From Xanthobacteraceae bacterium (GTDB lineage Bacteria; Pseudomonadota; Alphaproteobacteria; Rhizobiales; Xanthobacteraceae), in assembly GCA_019745775.1 (NCBI GenBank), contig JAIESR010000019.1, forward strand, positions 1-64,000: DNA of 64,000 nt, given 5' to 3'. The translations under genes were made by a program, and so were the position numbers. The notes beneath the pieces are model-generated. The model had not been told where the DNA came from, did not search any database, and was given only the letters and a program-made list of their open reading frames with translations. Positions 1-13,101 of the stretch are shown here, one piece after another. Every line of letters starts with the position of its first letter. The stretch's first letter is position 1.

Positions 1-211
1 GTTGGCCCTGGGGGCCTGCGGGGCCCTGGGCGCCGGCCTTGCCTTGCTCGCCGGCCGGGCCGGGAGGGCCGGCAGGGCCTTGCGCCCCGGTCGGGCCTTG
101 AGGTCCGGCTGCTCCCTGCGGCCCGGCGGGGCCGGTGGTGCCTTGACGGCCTTCGCAGGCGGCCAGCAGCAGAAGAGCTGAAACCGCGACGATCGATGTC
201 ACAACGCGCAT
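1..211 (-). CDS. Collagen-like lipoprotein, 3' part missing (window edge)
   Basis: Reading leftwards from an ATG at 211, the protein begins [21 protein letters not shown]. This is a short lipoprotein signal with lipobox LAAC, so Cys19 would be lipidated. An uninterrupted series of Gly-X-Y triplets rich in GPAGPQG and GPPGP follows to the window edge. A purine-rich ribosome site (AGGGGG) lies about 8 bases before the ATG. The repeats predict a collagen-like triple-helical stalk anchored in a membrane, probably facing the periplasm or cell surface. The function is unknown and the C-terminus lies outside the window. The very high G/C repeat sequence explains why it is easily missed. Confidence 0.75.
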   Translation of the reverse strand, partial: MRVVTSIVAVSALLLLAACEGRQGTTGPAGPQGAAGPQGPTGAQGPAGPPGPAGEQGKAGAQGPAGPQGQ

Positions 212-539
212 CTTGATCCCCCTGATGAAAAGCGGAACTTGTGGCCGGCGTCCGACACCGTCAATGCGACACGGCCGCTCCAGTTTCCTATGCCCCGTGA
301 TGTGCGACAGGCTCGATGTGAGGACAGTTCGGATTAGCCGCTATTTGCGGCATTCTGGCGGGGGCTGCGATGTTGCACCGCGAGGGCGCGTGTGTTAGCA
401 GAACGCGCGATTTTCGTGGGGTCCAGGCGCTTCTGCGACCCCGTTCCGAAAATTCAAAGTCCCACTTTAATTTCAAGGGCTTGCGCTGCCCGCTCACGAG
501 GGCGCCGAGCCTGCGGAATTGCCCTGACGAGCAAGCAAC
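212..539. other. Intergenic leader between the collagen-like gene and the atp operon
   Basis: This 328-base gap separates divergent genes and must hold the promoter of the F1-ATPase operon and that of the leftward lipoprotein. A weak sigma-70-like pair (TTGCAC at 373-378 and TTAGCA at 395-400, spacing 16) can be picked out, but it is not convincing. The small open frames here are shadows with no recognisable product. Confidence 0.4.
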
Positions 540-2629
<2,090 letters not shown>

Positions 2630-2663
2630 CAGGCACTTCGCTTAACAGGATCAAGCTCCGGCA

Positions 2664-5014
<2,351 letters not shown>

Positions 5015-5025
5015 CGGGCGTTTCG

Positions 5026-5424
5026 ATGGCCACGTTCCAGTTCAATCTCGTCTCGCCGGAAAAGCTCCTGCTCAGCGGGCCGGTCGATCAGGTCGACGTC
5101 CCGGGCTCCGAGGGCGATTTCGGCGTGCTGGCGGGACATGCACCGTTCGTCGCGACGCTGCGGCCGGGCATCCTCACGGTGCACCGCGAAGGCGGCAGTA
5201 TGCGCATTGTCGTCAGCGGCGGCTTCGCGGAGGTGAGCGATGCTGGCCTCACCGTGCTCGCCGATATCGCGGTGCCGGTCGAGGACGTCAGCCGCGAGTC
5301 GTTCGCGGGCTTTGTCCAGGAAGCCGAGGAAGCCGCAGCGAAGGCGCCGGAAGGCGTACAGCGTGACAAGCTCAGTCTGCGCGCGGCGCAGCTCAAGGAA
5401 TTGCAGGCGACGCTGGCGACGTAG
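5026..5424 (+). CDS. atpC: F1F0 ATP synthase subunit epsilon
   Basis: Epsilon subunit (132 aa), which binds the gamma rotor and inhibits ATP hydrolysis. The N-terminal beta-sandwich begins [20 protein letters not shown] and contains the family motif [19 protein letters not shown]; the C-terminus is an Ala/Glu-rich helical hairpin. It starts 11 bases after atpD and ends the operon. No clear intrinsic terminator follows in the roughly 120 bases before rppH, which converges from the other strand. Confidence 0.97.
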   Translation: MATFQFNLVSPEKLLLSGPVDQVDVPGSEGDFGVLAGHAPFVATLRPGILTVHREGGSMRIVVSGGFAEVSDAGLTVLADIAVPVEDVSRESFAGFVQEAEEAAAKAPEGVQRDKLSLRAAQLKELQATLAT

Positions 5425-5548
5425 GCTACGCCGGCGTGTCCTTTGCCTCACCTGAGACGCAACGCCAGAATCGCGAAGCGCCATATTTCTTCCTTCACAG
5501 CGAGATTCTGGGTCCGGGTCTCGCGTGGGCTCGCCCGCGATAGGAGAT

Positions 5549-6052
5549 CTACGTCTCCGCGAACTTCGCAAATTCCTGCACCACCCGCACGTAGACCGGC
5601 CGCTTGAACGGAATGATCAGCGACGGCAGCTTGTCCATCGCTTCCCAGCGCCAGTCGATGAATTCCGGCTTGTGGCCGCCGGGCGGGTTGGCGATGTCGA
5701 CCTCCGAATCCTTGCCGGTGAAACGCAGCGCGTACCACTTCTGCGTCTGGCCGCGGAACCTGCCCTTCCACGCCTCGCCGACGATCTCGCGCGGGATGTC
5801 GTAGCTCAGCCACTCCGGGATCTCCGCGAGCTTCTCGACCGAGCGGATGCCGGTCTCCTCATGGAGCTCGCGCAGCGCGGCGTTGTAGGTGTCCTCGCCC
5901 TTGTCGACGCCGCCTTGCGGCATCTGCCAGGAATGCGTGGCGTCAACGTGCTCAGGTCCGCCGCGCCGCTTGCCGATGAACACCCGACCCCTCGGGTTGA
6001 TCACCATGACTCCGACGCAGGGGCGATAGGGGAGGGATTCGTACCGGGGCAT
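5549..6052 (-). CDS. rppH: RNA pyrophosphohydrolase (Nudix)
   Basis: Removes pyrophosphate from the 5' end of triphosphorylated mRNA and so triggers RNase E-type decay. The 167-aa protein carries a perfect Nudix box GX5EX7REUXEEXGU from Gly47 to Ile69 (R61, E62, E65, E66). It also has the RppH-type start [21 protein letters not shown] and the WQMPQGG segment. It lies last in a leftward group behind the polysaccharide deacetylase gene, the usual position in this order, and converges on atpC. Confidence 0.95.
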   Translation of the reverse strand: MPRYESLPYRPCVGVMVINPRGRVFIGKRRGGPEHVDATHSWQMPQGGVDKGEDTYNAALRELHEETGIRSVEKLAEIPEWLSYDIPREIVGEAWKGRFRGQTQKWYALRFTGKDSEVDIANPPGGHKPEFIDWRWEAMDKLPSLIIPFKRPVYVRVVQEFAKFAET

Positions 6053-6060
6053 GGGCGGGC

Positions 6061-6132
6061 GAATGGTGAGTTACGAATAGCGAATAGTAAGGGGAAATCG
6101 TTCTATTCGCTATTCACCATTCGCTATTCGCT
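6061..6132. repeat. Short palindromic AT-rich repeat (CTATTCGCTATTC type)
   Basis: Between rppH and the deacetylase gene lies an inverted repeat. The left arm has GAATGGTGA (6061-6069) and GAATAGCGAATAG (6075-6087). They pair with CTATTCGCTATTCACCATTC (6103-6122), and another GCTATTCGCT follows. The arms would fold into a long hairpin with a loop of about 15 bases, and the element is clearly poorer in GC than its surroundings. Similar short repeats are scattered in genomes of this order. It could act as a transcript-end or processing hairpin, but no function is shown. Confidence 0.7.
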
Positions 6133-7355
6133 CAGCTCGATTTGGCGCGCGCCACCACGGCGGTGATCGGCACCAGCTGGATGCCACGGCTCTCCGCGGC
6201 CTTGATCCAGCGCGAGATGCGGTCGACCGATACCGGCAACGCACCGGCAAAGCCGACCGCGGTGCCGCGCGTACGGGCGATGGTTTCAAGCCGGCCGAGC
6301 GCGCGGTCGATGTCCGCGGGCGTCGGCACCTGATCGATGATGAGATCGGCCTTGGCGAAAGCCAGGTTGTTGGCGCCGGCAATTTGGCCGGCCAGGCTGC
6401 GTGCCGACGAGCCGTCGTCGAGATAGATCAGCCCGCGCGTCGCCGCCTCGCGCAGCACCGGCGCCATGCCCTGCTCCGAGGCGCTGAAGCGTCCGCCCAT
6501 GTGGTTGATGATGCCGACGTAGCCCTGGAAGCGGCTCATCAGCCAATGCAGGCGGTCGATATTCTGCGCGGTATCGATCGAGGTCAGCAGCGTGTGCGGT
6601 CCCGGATCGTTGTCGGGATAATCGAACGGCTCCATCGGAACCTGAAGCATGACCTCGTGCTCGGTCTCTCGTGCGCGGGCGACTTGCCGTTCGAGGTCGC
6701 CGCCATAAGGAGCGAATGCGAGCGTGACCGGCCCGGGAAGCTTGCGCATGGCATCCGCGGTGGTGTTGGCGCCAATGCCGAGGCCGCCAACGACGATCGC
6801 AACCCGCGGGCCGTTGCCCTTGCCGTTGGCTGGCTTCACCGGGCGCGCGAAGGCATCCGACGGGCGGGTGCCGTCCTGCGCGATCCTCGGCAGCGGTCCG
6901 TGGCGGGAGGTTTCGGTCAGGCGCTGGTCATTGGCGGCGGGCTGCCCGGCTTGGCCGCCTCCTTGCCCACCTCCTTGGCCCCCGTCGGGCGTTGCCGGGA
7001 TTTGGACATCGCGCCGTGCACCGGTCCCGCCATCGATGATGGTGACGGTCTTGGTGCCGGGAGGCGTCGCCGGCGCTGCCGTTTGCACGGGAGGTGCGCC
7101 GGCCGGCGGGCCACCGGGCGCCGCTGGTGGAGTCGGAGCCGCGGCTGCATCGCCGGCTATGGTGGCGGGCGCGGTCGCCATCGGCTCGCCGCCGAATGGA
7201 TCGTTCGAGAACATCGCCACACCGGCGAACACCGCAACCGGGAGCGCGAGCAGGACGGCAATGATCGGCTTCCACGGAATGCGCAATGCCTTGCGGCGGT
7301 TGCGAATCTTGCCTTGTCCAAGCGGGGTGCTCAGATCGTCGGTGGTCACAGCCAA
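6132..7355 (-). CDS. Divergent polysaccharide deacetylase family protein
   Basis: The 407-aa protein has a cytoplasmic start, one membrane segment (about residues 29-48, PWKPIIAVLLALPVAVFAGV) and a long low-complexity Pro/Ala/Gly linker to about residue 170. Its C-terminal domain belongs to the YibQ-like divergent polysaccharide deacetylase family, with signatures VAIVVGGLGIG, VMLQVPMEPFDYPDNDPGP and GRFSASE. It is therefore a membrane-anchored periplasmic enzyme or binding protein acting on cell-wall or exported sugar polymers; the substrate is unknown. It usually sits directly behind ctpA in relatives, but here a chemoreceptor gene on the opposite strand separates the two. Confidence 0.88.
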   Translation of the reverse strand: MAVTTDDLSTPLGQGKIRNRRKALRIPWKPIIAVLLALPVAVFAGVAMFSNDPFGGEPMATAPATIAGDAAAAPTPPAAPGGPPAGAPPVQTAAPATPPGTKTVTIIDGGTGARRDVQIPATPDGGQGGGQGGGQAGQPAANDQRLTETSRHGPLPRIAQDGTRPSDAFARPVKPANGKGNGPRVAIVVGGLGIGANTTADAMRKLPGPVTLAFAPYGGDLERQVARARETEHEVMLQVPMEPFDYPDNDPGPHTLLTSIDTAQNIDRLHWLMSRFQGYVGIINHMGGRFSASEQGMAPVLREAATRGLIYLDDGSSARSLAGQIAGANNLAFAKADLIIDQVPTPADIDRALGRLETIARTRGTAVGFAGALPVSVDRISRWIKAAESRGIQLVPITAVVARAKSS

Positions 7356-7696
7356 AAGCCTCGCGAATCAGCGCCTCGAATTCCTTACCTAAAACTTGCA
7401 CCGGAAGTCGTTAACCGGGCGTTTACCGCACCGGACAGGGTCGCCGCATTGACCGCGCCAGCGGCGCTCGCGTCCGGGTTGCGCCAGCATGTCCGCGTCG
7501 CCGGGGATGATCCGGCGCGTCAGTCATTGGAGCGTGCCGCGCGACGCTATTCTTGCGGTAAATGCCTCATAAACAGAACTAGAAGAATCTCATCTGCATC
7601 GTGAGAAATCTTTATCTGAAATTAGGGACCCCGGCGCCAACCTCAGGTTGCCGAGGAAAGCCGCTAGGCCGGCAGATGAACCAGGACGGGATGGTG
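7356..7696. other. Intergenic region between the deacetylase and chemoreceptor genes
   Basis: This 341-base gap lies between two genes transcribed away from each other and should hold both promoters. I see no strong promoter consensus, RNA gene or repeat. An open frame runs from a GTG at 7601 into the chemoreceptor frame, but the ribosome site AGGA at 7683-7686 favours translation from 7697. Confidence 0.4.
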
Positions 7697-9964
7697 ATGA
7701 TCGCTTTGTTGAAACGGACGCGTATCGGGGTCGGTGCGCGGATCTACCTTTCCATCTGTGCCATTGTCGCACTGACCATCACGGCTTCGATCATTGCGCT
7801 GCTGTCCGCCGGACGCGTCACTGACACGGTCCGCAGTCTCGTTGATGAACACTATCCGGTCGTTGAGCTGTCCCGCGAGCTTGCCCAAGTGGCGGGCGGA
7901 ACCGTTGCGATGGCGCCGAAGCTTGCCGAGGTCACCGTCGACAGCGACCGCACCGTGATCGTCGGTCGTCTGGAGCAAGGCACGGCGCGCATGCGCTCGA
8001 TTGTCGAGGCCTTGAACCAGCGCAAGGCCGTCGACCGCGCCCGCGCGATGGGGATGATCGACAAGCTCGGCGCCAACATTCAGCAGCTGGACAGCGCCGC
8101 CCGCCAGCGCATCGCGATCGAAGCCCAGAAGGCTGAGATCGCGGAGGGCATGAGCCGTGCGCGCGTGGTGTTCAACCAGGTGCTGTCGAACTCTGTCGAC
8201 GAAACGCAATTCGCCTTGACGTTCGGCCTCCAGAGCGCGTCCTCGATCGCCGACGCTGAACAGCTGCAGGCCACGCTGAAGAAGCTCGCGAGCGACGAGC
8301 TGGCCCGCTACGGCACCAGCCTGACGCTGCTGGCCGAGCTCAACCAGGCCTATGGCCTGCTGCGTGAAGCGCTCGCGGTGGATCGTCCGCAGGTGGTCAA
8401 ATACGCGCAGGACCGCCTCAAGGACCTCGCGGCGGGCGTCGACAAGATGCTCACGGAATCGGAGGCCACCAGTCCCGATCCGAATCGCCGCAACGTGACG
8501 CAGGCCGTGCTGAACTTCGGCATCGGCAATGCCAACGTTTTCACGCTGCGCGAACGCGAATTCGCCAATCGCGAGTCGATCGCCAAGGATCTGGTAGCGC
8601 TGAACGAGGCCGCCAACGGCCTCGATGCGGAGATCGCCCAGATCGTCAAAGGCGCGCAAGCGGCGGCGAGCGACGCCACTCAGTCCACCATGGCAACGAT
8701 GGCAAGCAGCAGCTTGTGGCTCATTCTGATCGGCGCGGCCGCCATCCTCGCGGCCGCCGGCATCGCCTTCTTTATCGTGCGGCCGAAGATCGTCATGCGG
8801 CTGCAGCACCTGTCGAAGGCGACGCGAGCGATTGCCGAAGGGCAGCTCGATACCATGATCGGTGACAGGGGTGCCGACGAGATCGGCGATGTTGCCGGGT
8901 CCGTGCGGATCTTCCGCGATGCCGCCATCGAAAAGCTTCGGCTCGAGCGCGAGGCGCAAGACCAGCAAGCCACCGCGGCCGACGAGCGGATGCGCAACGA
9001 GCAGGCGCGCGATGCCGCCGCCCGGCAGGTCGAGCTGGTCGTGGGCATGCTCGGCAGCGCGTTGTCCGGCATGGCCCAAGGCGACCTGCAGGTGCGGCTT
9101 ACCGATCAGTGCGCGCCTGAATACGAGAAGGTGAAGGAAGATTTCAACGCCGCGCTGACGACGCTGCAGGAGACGATCCACGCGATCAAGTCATCCGCCG
9201 AGGAGGTTTTCAACGCGTCCGCCGAGATTTCGGCCTCCACCACCGACCTGTCGCAGCGCACCGAGGAGCAGGCCGCCAGCCTCGAGGAGACGTCGTCCTC
9301 GCTCGAGCGCATCGCCGCGCTGGTGCGCAAGAATGCCGAGCGGGCGCAGCAGGCGAGCGAGTTCGCCACCAAGACCCGCACCGTCGCCGATCGCGGCGGC
9401 GACGTCGTCAGCCAGGCGATGGGCGCAATGTCGCGGATCGAGGAGTCCTCGCGCGAGATCTCCGACATCATCAATCTGATCGACGAGATCGCCCGCCAGA
9501 CGAACCTTTTGGCGCTCAACGCCGCAGTCGAGGCGGCCCGTGCCGGCGAAGCGGGCCGTGGCTTCGCCGTAGTCGCGTCCGAGGTACGCAATCTCGCCCA
9601 ACGCTCGTCGGAGGCCGCCAAGGGCATCCGCAACCTGATCACCTCGAGCTCCGGCCGGGTGCAGGAGGGCGTGCAATTCGTCAATCGTGCCGGCTCCGCG
9701 CTCAAGGATATCGTCGACTCTATCAAGCAGGTGGTCGATATCGTCTCCGAGATCGCTCATGCGAGCGGCGAACAGGCCTCCGGTATCGACGAGGTCAACA
9801 AGGCGCTCGGGCACATGGATGAGGTGACGCAGCAGAACTCGGCGCTGGTCGAGGAGAACGCCGCGACCGCCAAGGCGCTCAGCCGGCAGGCGTCCGAAAT
9901 GACGGAGCGGGTCGACTTCTTCCAGCTCGATGGCGCCCGCGCCACCGCGACAAGGGCGGCATGA
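7697..9964 (+). CDS. Methyl-accepting chemotaxis protein with large periplasmic sensor
   Basis: Transmembrane chemoreceptor of about 755 aa. A first membrane helix (about residues 14-36) is followed by a helical periplasmic sensor of around 300 residues. The second helix (about 337-361, SSLWLILIGAAAILAAAGIAF) leads into HAMP-type linkers, then the cytoplasmic signalling hairpin with its tip [20 protein letters not shown] near residue 595. The long all-helical sensor resembles helical-bimodular (HBM) domains that bind organic acids, but that is inference. Start chosen at ATG 7697 because AGGA lies 10 bases upstream; ATG 7676 and ATG 7691 are alternatives. No CheB/CheR-type C-terminal pentapeptide is seen. 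The gene is inserted between two housekeeping genes of the opposite strand. Confidence 0.93.
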   Translation: MIALLKRTRIGVGARIYLSICAIVALTITASIIALLSAGRVTDTVRSLVDEHYPVVELSRELAQVAGGTVAMAPKLAEVTVDSDRTVIVGRLEQGTARMRSIVEALNQRKAVDRARAMGMIDKLGANIQQLDSAARQRIAIEAQKAEIAEGMSRARVVFNQVLSNSVDETQFALTFGLQSASSIADAEQLQATLKKLASDELARYGTSLTLLAELNQAYGLLREALAVDRPQVVKYAQDRLKDLAAGVDKMLTESEATSPDPNRRNVTQAVLNFGIGNANVFTLREREFANRESIAKDLVALNEAANGLDAEIAQIVKGAQAAASDATQSTMATMASSSLWLILIGAAAILAAAGIAFFIVRPKIVMRLQHLSKATRAIAEGQLDTMIGDRGADEIGDVAGSVRIFRDAAIEKLRLEREAQDQQATAADERMRNEQARDAAARQVELVVGMLGSALSGMAQGDLQVRLTDQCAPEYEKVKEDFNAALTTLQETIHAIKSSAEEVFNASAEISASTTDLSQRTEEQAASLEETSSSLERIAALVRKNAERAQQASEFATKTRTVADRGGDVVSQAMGAMSRIEESSREISDIINLIDEIARQTNLLALNAAVEAARAGEAGRGFAVVASEVRNLAQRSSEAAKGIRNLITSSSGRVQEGVQFVNRAGSALKDIVDSIKQVVDIVSEIAHASGEQASGIDEVNKALGHMDEVTQQNSALVEENAATAKALSRQASEMTERVDFFQLDGARATATRAA

Positions 9965-9967
9965 AAA

Positions 9968-9997
9968 ACCCTGGCCCGCGTTTCCACGGACCAGGGT
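9968..9997. terminator. Hairpin between the convergent mcp and ctpA genes
   Basis: ACCCTGG at 9968-9974 pairs with CCAGGGT at 9991-9997, with a further CCG/CGG pairing inside. The hairpin begins four bases after the chemoreceptor stop codon and lies between convergent genes. An A-tract precedes it on the plus strand, which reads as a U-tract for transcripts from ctpA. A bidirectional intrinsic terminator is likely. Confidence 0.6.
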
Positions 9998-10022
9998 CTG
10001 ATCACTTGTCCCGCGACGCGGC

Positions 10023-11348
10023 TTAGTTCGGGGTCGCGCGCGGATTGGCTGGATAGGCGGCGTTCGTCTGCACGCCACGGATCAGGTCGAGCGCCAGCTG
10101 GCGCGCCTTGTCGTTCTTCGGATCCGGCGGCACGTAGGATTGCGAGCCCGTCTCTTCCTGGCCCTCGGCCTTGAGGTGCCCGCGCAGCGAGGCTTCGCCC
10201 CGCGAATTGTCCCGCGCCTTGAGTTCGTCCGGAACGTCCTGGAGGATCTCGATGTCGGGCGTGATGCCGCGGGCCTGGATCGAACGGCCGGACGGGGTGA
10301 AGTAGCGCGCGGTGGTGAGCCGCAGCGCGCCGTTGCCCTGGCCGAGCGGGATGATGGTCTGCACCGATCCCTTGCCGAACGAGCGCGTGCCGATGACGGT
10401 CGCGCGCTTGTGATCCTGGAGCGCGCCGGCGACGATTTCCGACGCCGATGCCGAGCCGCCATTGATCAGGATGATGATCGGCTTGCCCTTGGTGAGGTCA
10501 CCGGCGCGTGCGTTGAAACGCTGGGTCTCGTCGGCGTTGCGGCCGCGGGTCGATACGATCTCGCCCTTCTCGAGGAAGGCGTCCGCCACCGAAATCGCCT
10601 GATCGAGCAGGCCGCCCGGATTGTTGCGCAGGTCGACGACGAAGCCTTTCAGCTTTTCGCCCTGCTGATTGATCATCTCGTTGATCGCACGCCGCACGCC
10701 GTCGGTGGTCTGCTCGTTGAACTGGCTGACGCGGATATAACCGACGTCGTCGCCTTCCATGTTGTTGCGCACCGAGCGCACGCGGATGATGTCGCGTGTG
10801 ATCGAGACCTCGACCGGCTTCTCGGCGCCCTTGCGGCTGATGCGCAGCTGAATCTTCGTGTTCACCGGGCCGCGCATCTTCTCGACCGCCTGGTTGAGGG
10901 TGAGGCCCTGCACCGGCTCGCCGTCGAGATGGGTGATGATGTCGTTGGCCATCACCCCGGCCTTCTGCGCAGGCGTGTCGTCGATCGGTGCCACCACCTT
11001 GATCAGCCCGTCTTCCATGGTGACTTCGATGCCGAGACCGCCGAACTCGCCGCGGGTCTGCACCTGCATGTCGCGGAAGCTCTTGGCGTCCATGTAGCTC
11101 GAGTGCGGGTCGAGACCCGCCAGCATGCCGTTGATCGCCGACTCGACCAGCTTGGCGTCGTCCGGCCTCTCGACGTAGTCGGAGCGGACCCTCTCGAACA
11201 CATCGCCGAACAACGAGAGCTGCCGGTAGGTGTCGGCGGCTGCCGCGCGTGCGCTCGAGCCGTCGAACACGATACGGGGCTGCGTACCGATGAGCGTCAG
11301 GGCCGCGCCTGCCGCCGCACCGAGGAGAATAAGTGAAGTCTTGCGCAT
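10023..11348 (-). CDS. ctpA: C-terminal processing peptidase (S41 family)
   Basis: Periplasmic carboxy-terminal protease of 441 aa. It has an N-terminal signal or anchor (MRKTSLILLGAAAGAALTLI), a PDZ domain (FGGLGIEVTMEDGLIKVVAP region) and an S41 catalytic core. The catalytic Ser lies in GGSASASE (Ser299) and the Lys in FGKGSVQ (Lys326), both present. It trims or degrades periplasmic proteins, often together with envelope remodelling enzymes. The start at 11348 is chosen because the envC stop codon overlaps it as TAATG, giving translational coupling; the longer frame from 11387 would overlap the envC coding end. Confidence 0.95.
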   Translation of the reverse strand: MRKTSLILLGAAAGAALTLIGTQPRIVFDGSSARAAAADTYRQLSLFGDVFERVRSDYVERPDDAKLVESAINGMLAGLDPHSSYMDAKSFRDMQVQTRGEFGGLGIEVTMEDGLIKVVAPIDDTPAQKAGVMANDIITHLDGEPVQGLTLNQAVEKMRGPVNTKIQLRISRKGAEKPVEVSITRDIIRVRSVRNNMEGDDVGYIRVSQFNEQTTDGVRRAINEMINQQGEKLKGFVVDLRNNPGGLLDQAISVADAFLEKGEIVSTRGRNADETQRFNARAGDLTKGKPIIILINGGSASASEIVAGALQDHKRATVIGTRSFGKGSVQTIIPLGQGNGALRLTTARYFTPSGRSIQARGITPDIEILQDVPDELKARDNSRGEASLRGHLKAEGQEETGSQSYVPPDPKNDKARQLALDLIRGVQTNAAYPANPRATPN

Positions 11349-12778
11349 TATCCGCGAACCTTCTCGCTGTCGCTTGCCGCCCACCACGGGCTTGAGTCCA
11401 CAGGAGTGCCGTCTTTCCGGAACTCCACATACAAAATGGGTTGCCCGGACCCGGTCGCAATGGTGGCGGGCGAAACCATCCGCCCACCCATCACCGCGAC
11501 GGGCTCTCCCGTCACCACAAACTGCCCCAGATCAACGGAAATCCGATCCATTCCCGCTAGCAACACATGATACCCGTCGCCCGCATTCAGGATCAAGAGT
11601 TGGCCGTAATTACGGAAGGGCCCGGCATAAACAACCCATCCATCACACGGAGCTGTGATCTGCGCCCCCGGCCGGGCCGAGATCGAAAGGCCCTTTTCCT
11701 GGCCGCCGACCCCGTCAGCCGCCCCATACTCCCTGATTCGCACCCCATTTACCGGTAACGGCAGGGTTCCCTTGGCACGGGCGAACGGGATAGCGGGGGC
11801 AAGGCGGCCTGGGTCCTTCAAGGCGGCAAGGCTGCGGACATCGGTTGCCTTTTTTTCCTCGGCGCTGCGGGCCGCGAGCCGCGCAGCGCGGGTTGTGCGA
11901 TCGAGTTCCTGCTCCAATTTAGCGACCAGTTCCTGCAGGTCTTCCGAGCGCCGCCCAAGCTGGGCCGCGCGCTCGCGCTCGGCGGTCAGGGCCTTCTCAA
12001 CCTCGGCCTGCTGCTTCTGGCGCTGCTCAGTCAGGACTGTGAGCTGCTTGGTCTCGGTTTCGAGGCTGGCGCGGCTCTTTTCGAGCATGGCGCGCTCGGC
12101 GGCGATCTCCTTCCGGACTGCTGCGAGCGCGGAGAGATCGTTGGCGAGCGCCTCGACGTCCTTGCGCATCTCCGGCAGCACCGCGCCGAACAGGATCGCG
12201 GAGCGCACCGATTGCAACGCGTCCTCCGGCGTTACCAGCATGGCCGGCGGCGGATTGCGCCCGATGCGTTGCAGCGCCGCCAGCACATTGCCGATGAGAT
12301 GACGGCGCTCATCGAGCGACCCACGTAGCGCCTTCTCCTTCTCGTCGAGCGGCGGCAGCCGCTGCTCGCCGGCCGCGATCTGTTGTTCGATGGTGCGCAC
12401 GCGTGCAGCGATGTCGATGAGCTGGCGGTTGAGCTTGCGGCGGTCGTCACCGATCTGCTCGACCTGGCGGCGCAGATTGGATTCCGACTCGCGCGCCTTC
12501 TTCTGCTCGCTGCGGATGATCTGAAGCTCCTTCTCGCGCTGGTTCAGCGCGTCGAGCTTGGGCGAGCCTTTGGCGGCAGGCGGCGCTGGTGTTTCTTTCG
12601 GTATCGCGCCCGTCGTGCCCGTTTGTGGACCGCCGCCGCCCATGTTCGGGAGATTGAGATACGGCACCTGGCCAGGCGTCCGCGATGGCGTCTGGGCAGA
12701 GGTCGCGATGACCCAGGGCGGCACCACCACGAGGATGGCCGCCAGCAGAGGACCGGATGCGAGGCGAAGCCGCTGCAT
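11348..12778 (-). CDS. envC: Murein hydrolase activator, EnvC/LytM type
   Basis: Periplasmic protein of about 476 aa: signal peptide (LASGPLLAAILVVVPPWVIA), a short proline linker, then two long coiled-coil stretches (about residues 70-330, rich in Glu/Arg/Lys/Gln heptads). The C-terminal LytM/M23-like domain contains ITAPCDGWVVYAGPFRNYG. The HxxxD and HxH zinc ligands of active M23 peptidases are not recognisable, as in EnvC, so it should activate amidases at the division site rather than cut peptidoglycan itself. The start is uncertain: ATG 12793 or GTG 12841 are possible, with no strong ribosome site at any. It is coupled to ctpA by TAATG. Confidence 0.88.
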   Translation of the reverse strand: MQRLRLASGPLLAAILVVVPPWVIATSAQTPSRTPGQVPYLNLPNMGGGGPQTGTTGAIPKETPAPPAAKGSPKLDALNQREKELQIIRSEQKKARESESNLRRQVEQIGDDRRKLNRQLIDIAARVRTIEQQIAAGEQRLPPLDEKEKALRGSLDERRHLIGNVLAALQRIGRNPPPAMLVTPEDALQSVRSAILFGAVLPEMRKDVEALANDLSALAAVRKEIAAERAMLEKSRASLETETKQLTVLTEQRQKQQAEVEKALTAERERAAQLGRRSEDLQELVAKLEQELDRTTRAARLAARSAEEKKATDVRSLAALKDPGRLAPAIPFARAKGTLPLPVNGVRIREYGAADGVGGQEKGLSISARPGAQITAPCDGWVVYAGPFRNYGQLLILNAGDGYHVLLAGMDRISVDLGQFVVTGEPVAVMGGRMVSPATIATGSGQPILYVEFRKDGTPVDSSPWWAASDSEKVRG

Positions 12779-12841
12779 CAGAAAGGGAATCATCCACGCC
12801 GCTGGAGCAAGAAAGATACCGCCCCAGAAACCAATCGTCAC

Positions 12842-13101
12842 GATTGGTACGGCATTAAGACTAAGCCCGGGGAGAACCTAAACGTGGTCAACGCCGGGCC
12901 CGGGTAGCAGCCGCCCGCGGGTGAATTGAGGCGGTGCCTGGAACCCTCGAAAACGCAAAAGCATCTCATTGCGGTTGTTCCCAAAAATAGAACAATCATT
13001 CTCAACCGGGTAAATATTGGTATTATATTCTTTTGATTGCGTATTTTGAACCTTCATATAGATTTTCTTTCTAATGTTTTGGGTTATCAGGACGTTTGGC
13101 A
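12842..13101. promoter_or_regulatory. AT-rich divergent promoter region between envC and cysG
   Basis: About 260 bases separate two divergent transcription units. The part from about 12955 to 13080 is strikingly AT-rich against the GC-rich background. A sigma-70-like promoter for cysG can be drawn at TTGATT (13033-13038) and TATAGA (13057-13062) with spacing 18, and the ribosome site AGGA follows at 13089-13092. The AT-rich stretch is a natural place for a sulfur-responsive regulator such as a LysR-type protein, but no specific operator is identified. Confidence 0.5.

Noticed and set aside
1..180. Tandem repeats at the left edge as a possible CRISPR or minisatellite
   Set aside because: The periodicity is 9 bases and in frame with Gly-X-Y codons behind a lipoprotein signal, so it is collagen-like coding sequence.
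6061..6132. Short ATTCGCTATTC repeats as a CRISPR array
   Set aside because: The units are about 10-13 bases with no regular spacers and form an inverted repeat rather than direct repeats with spacers.
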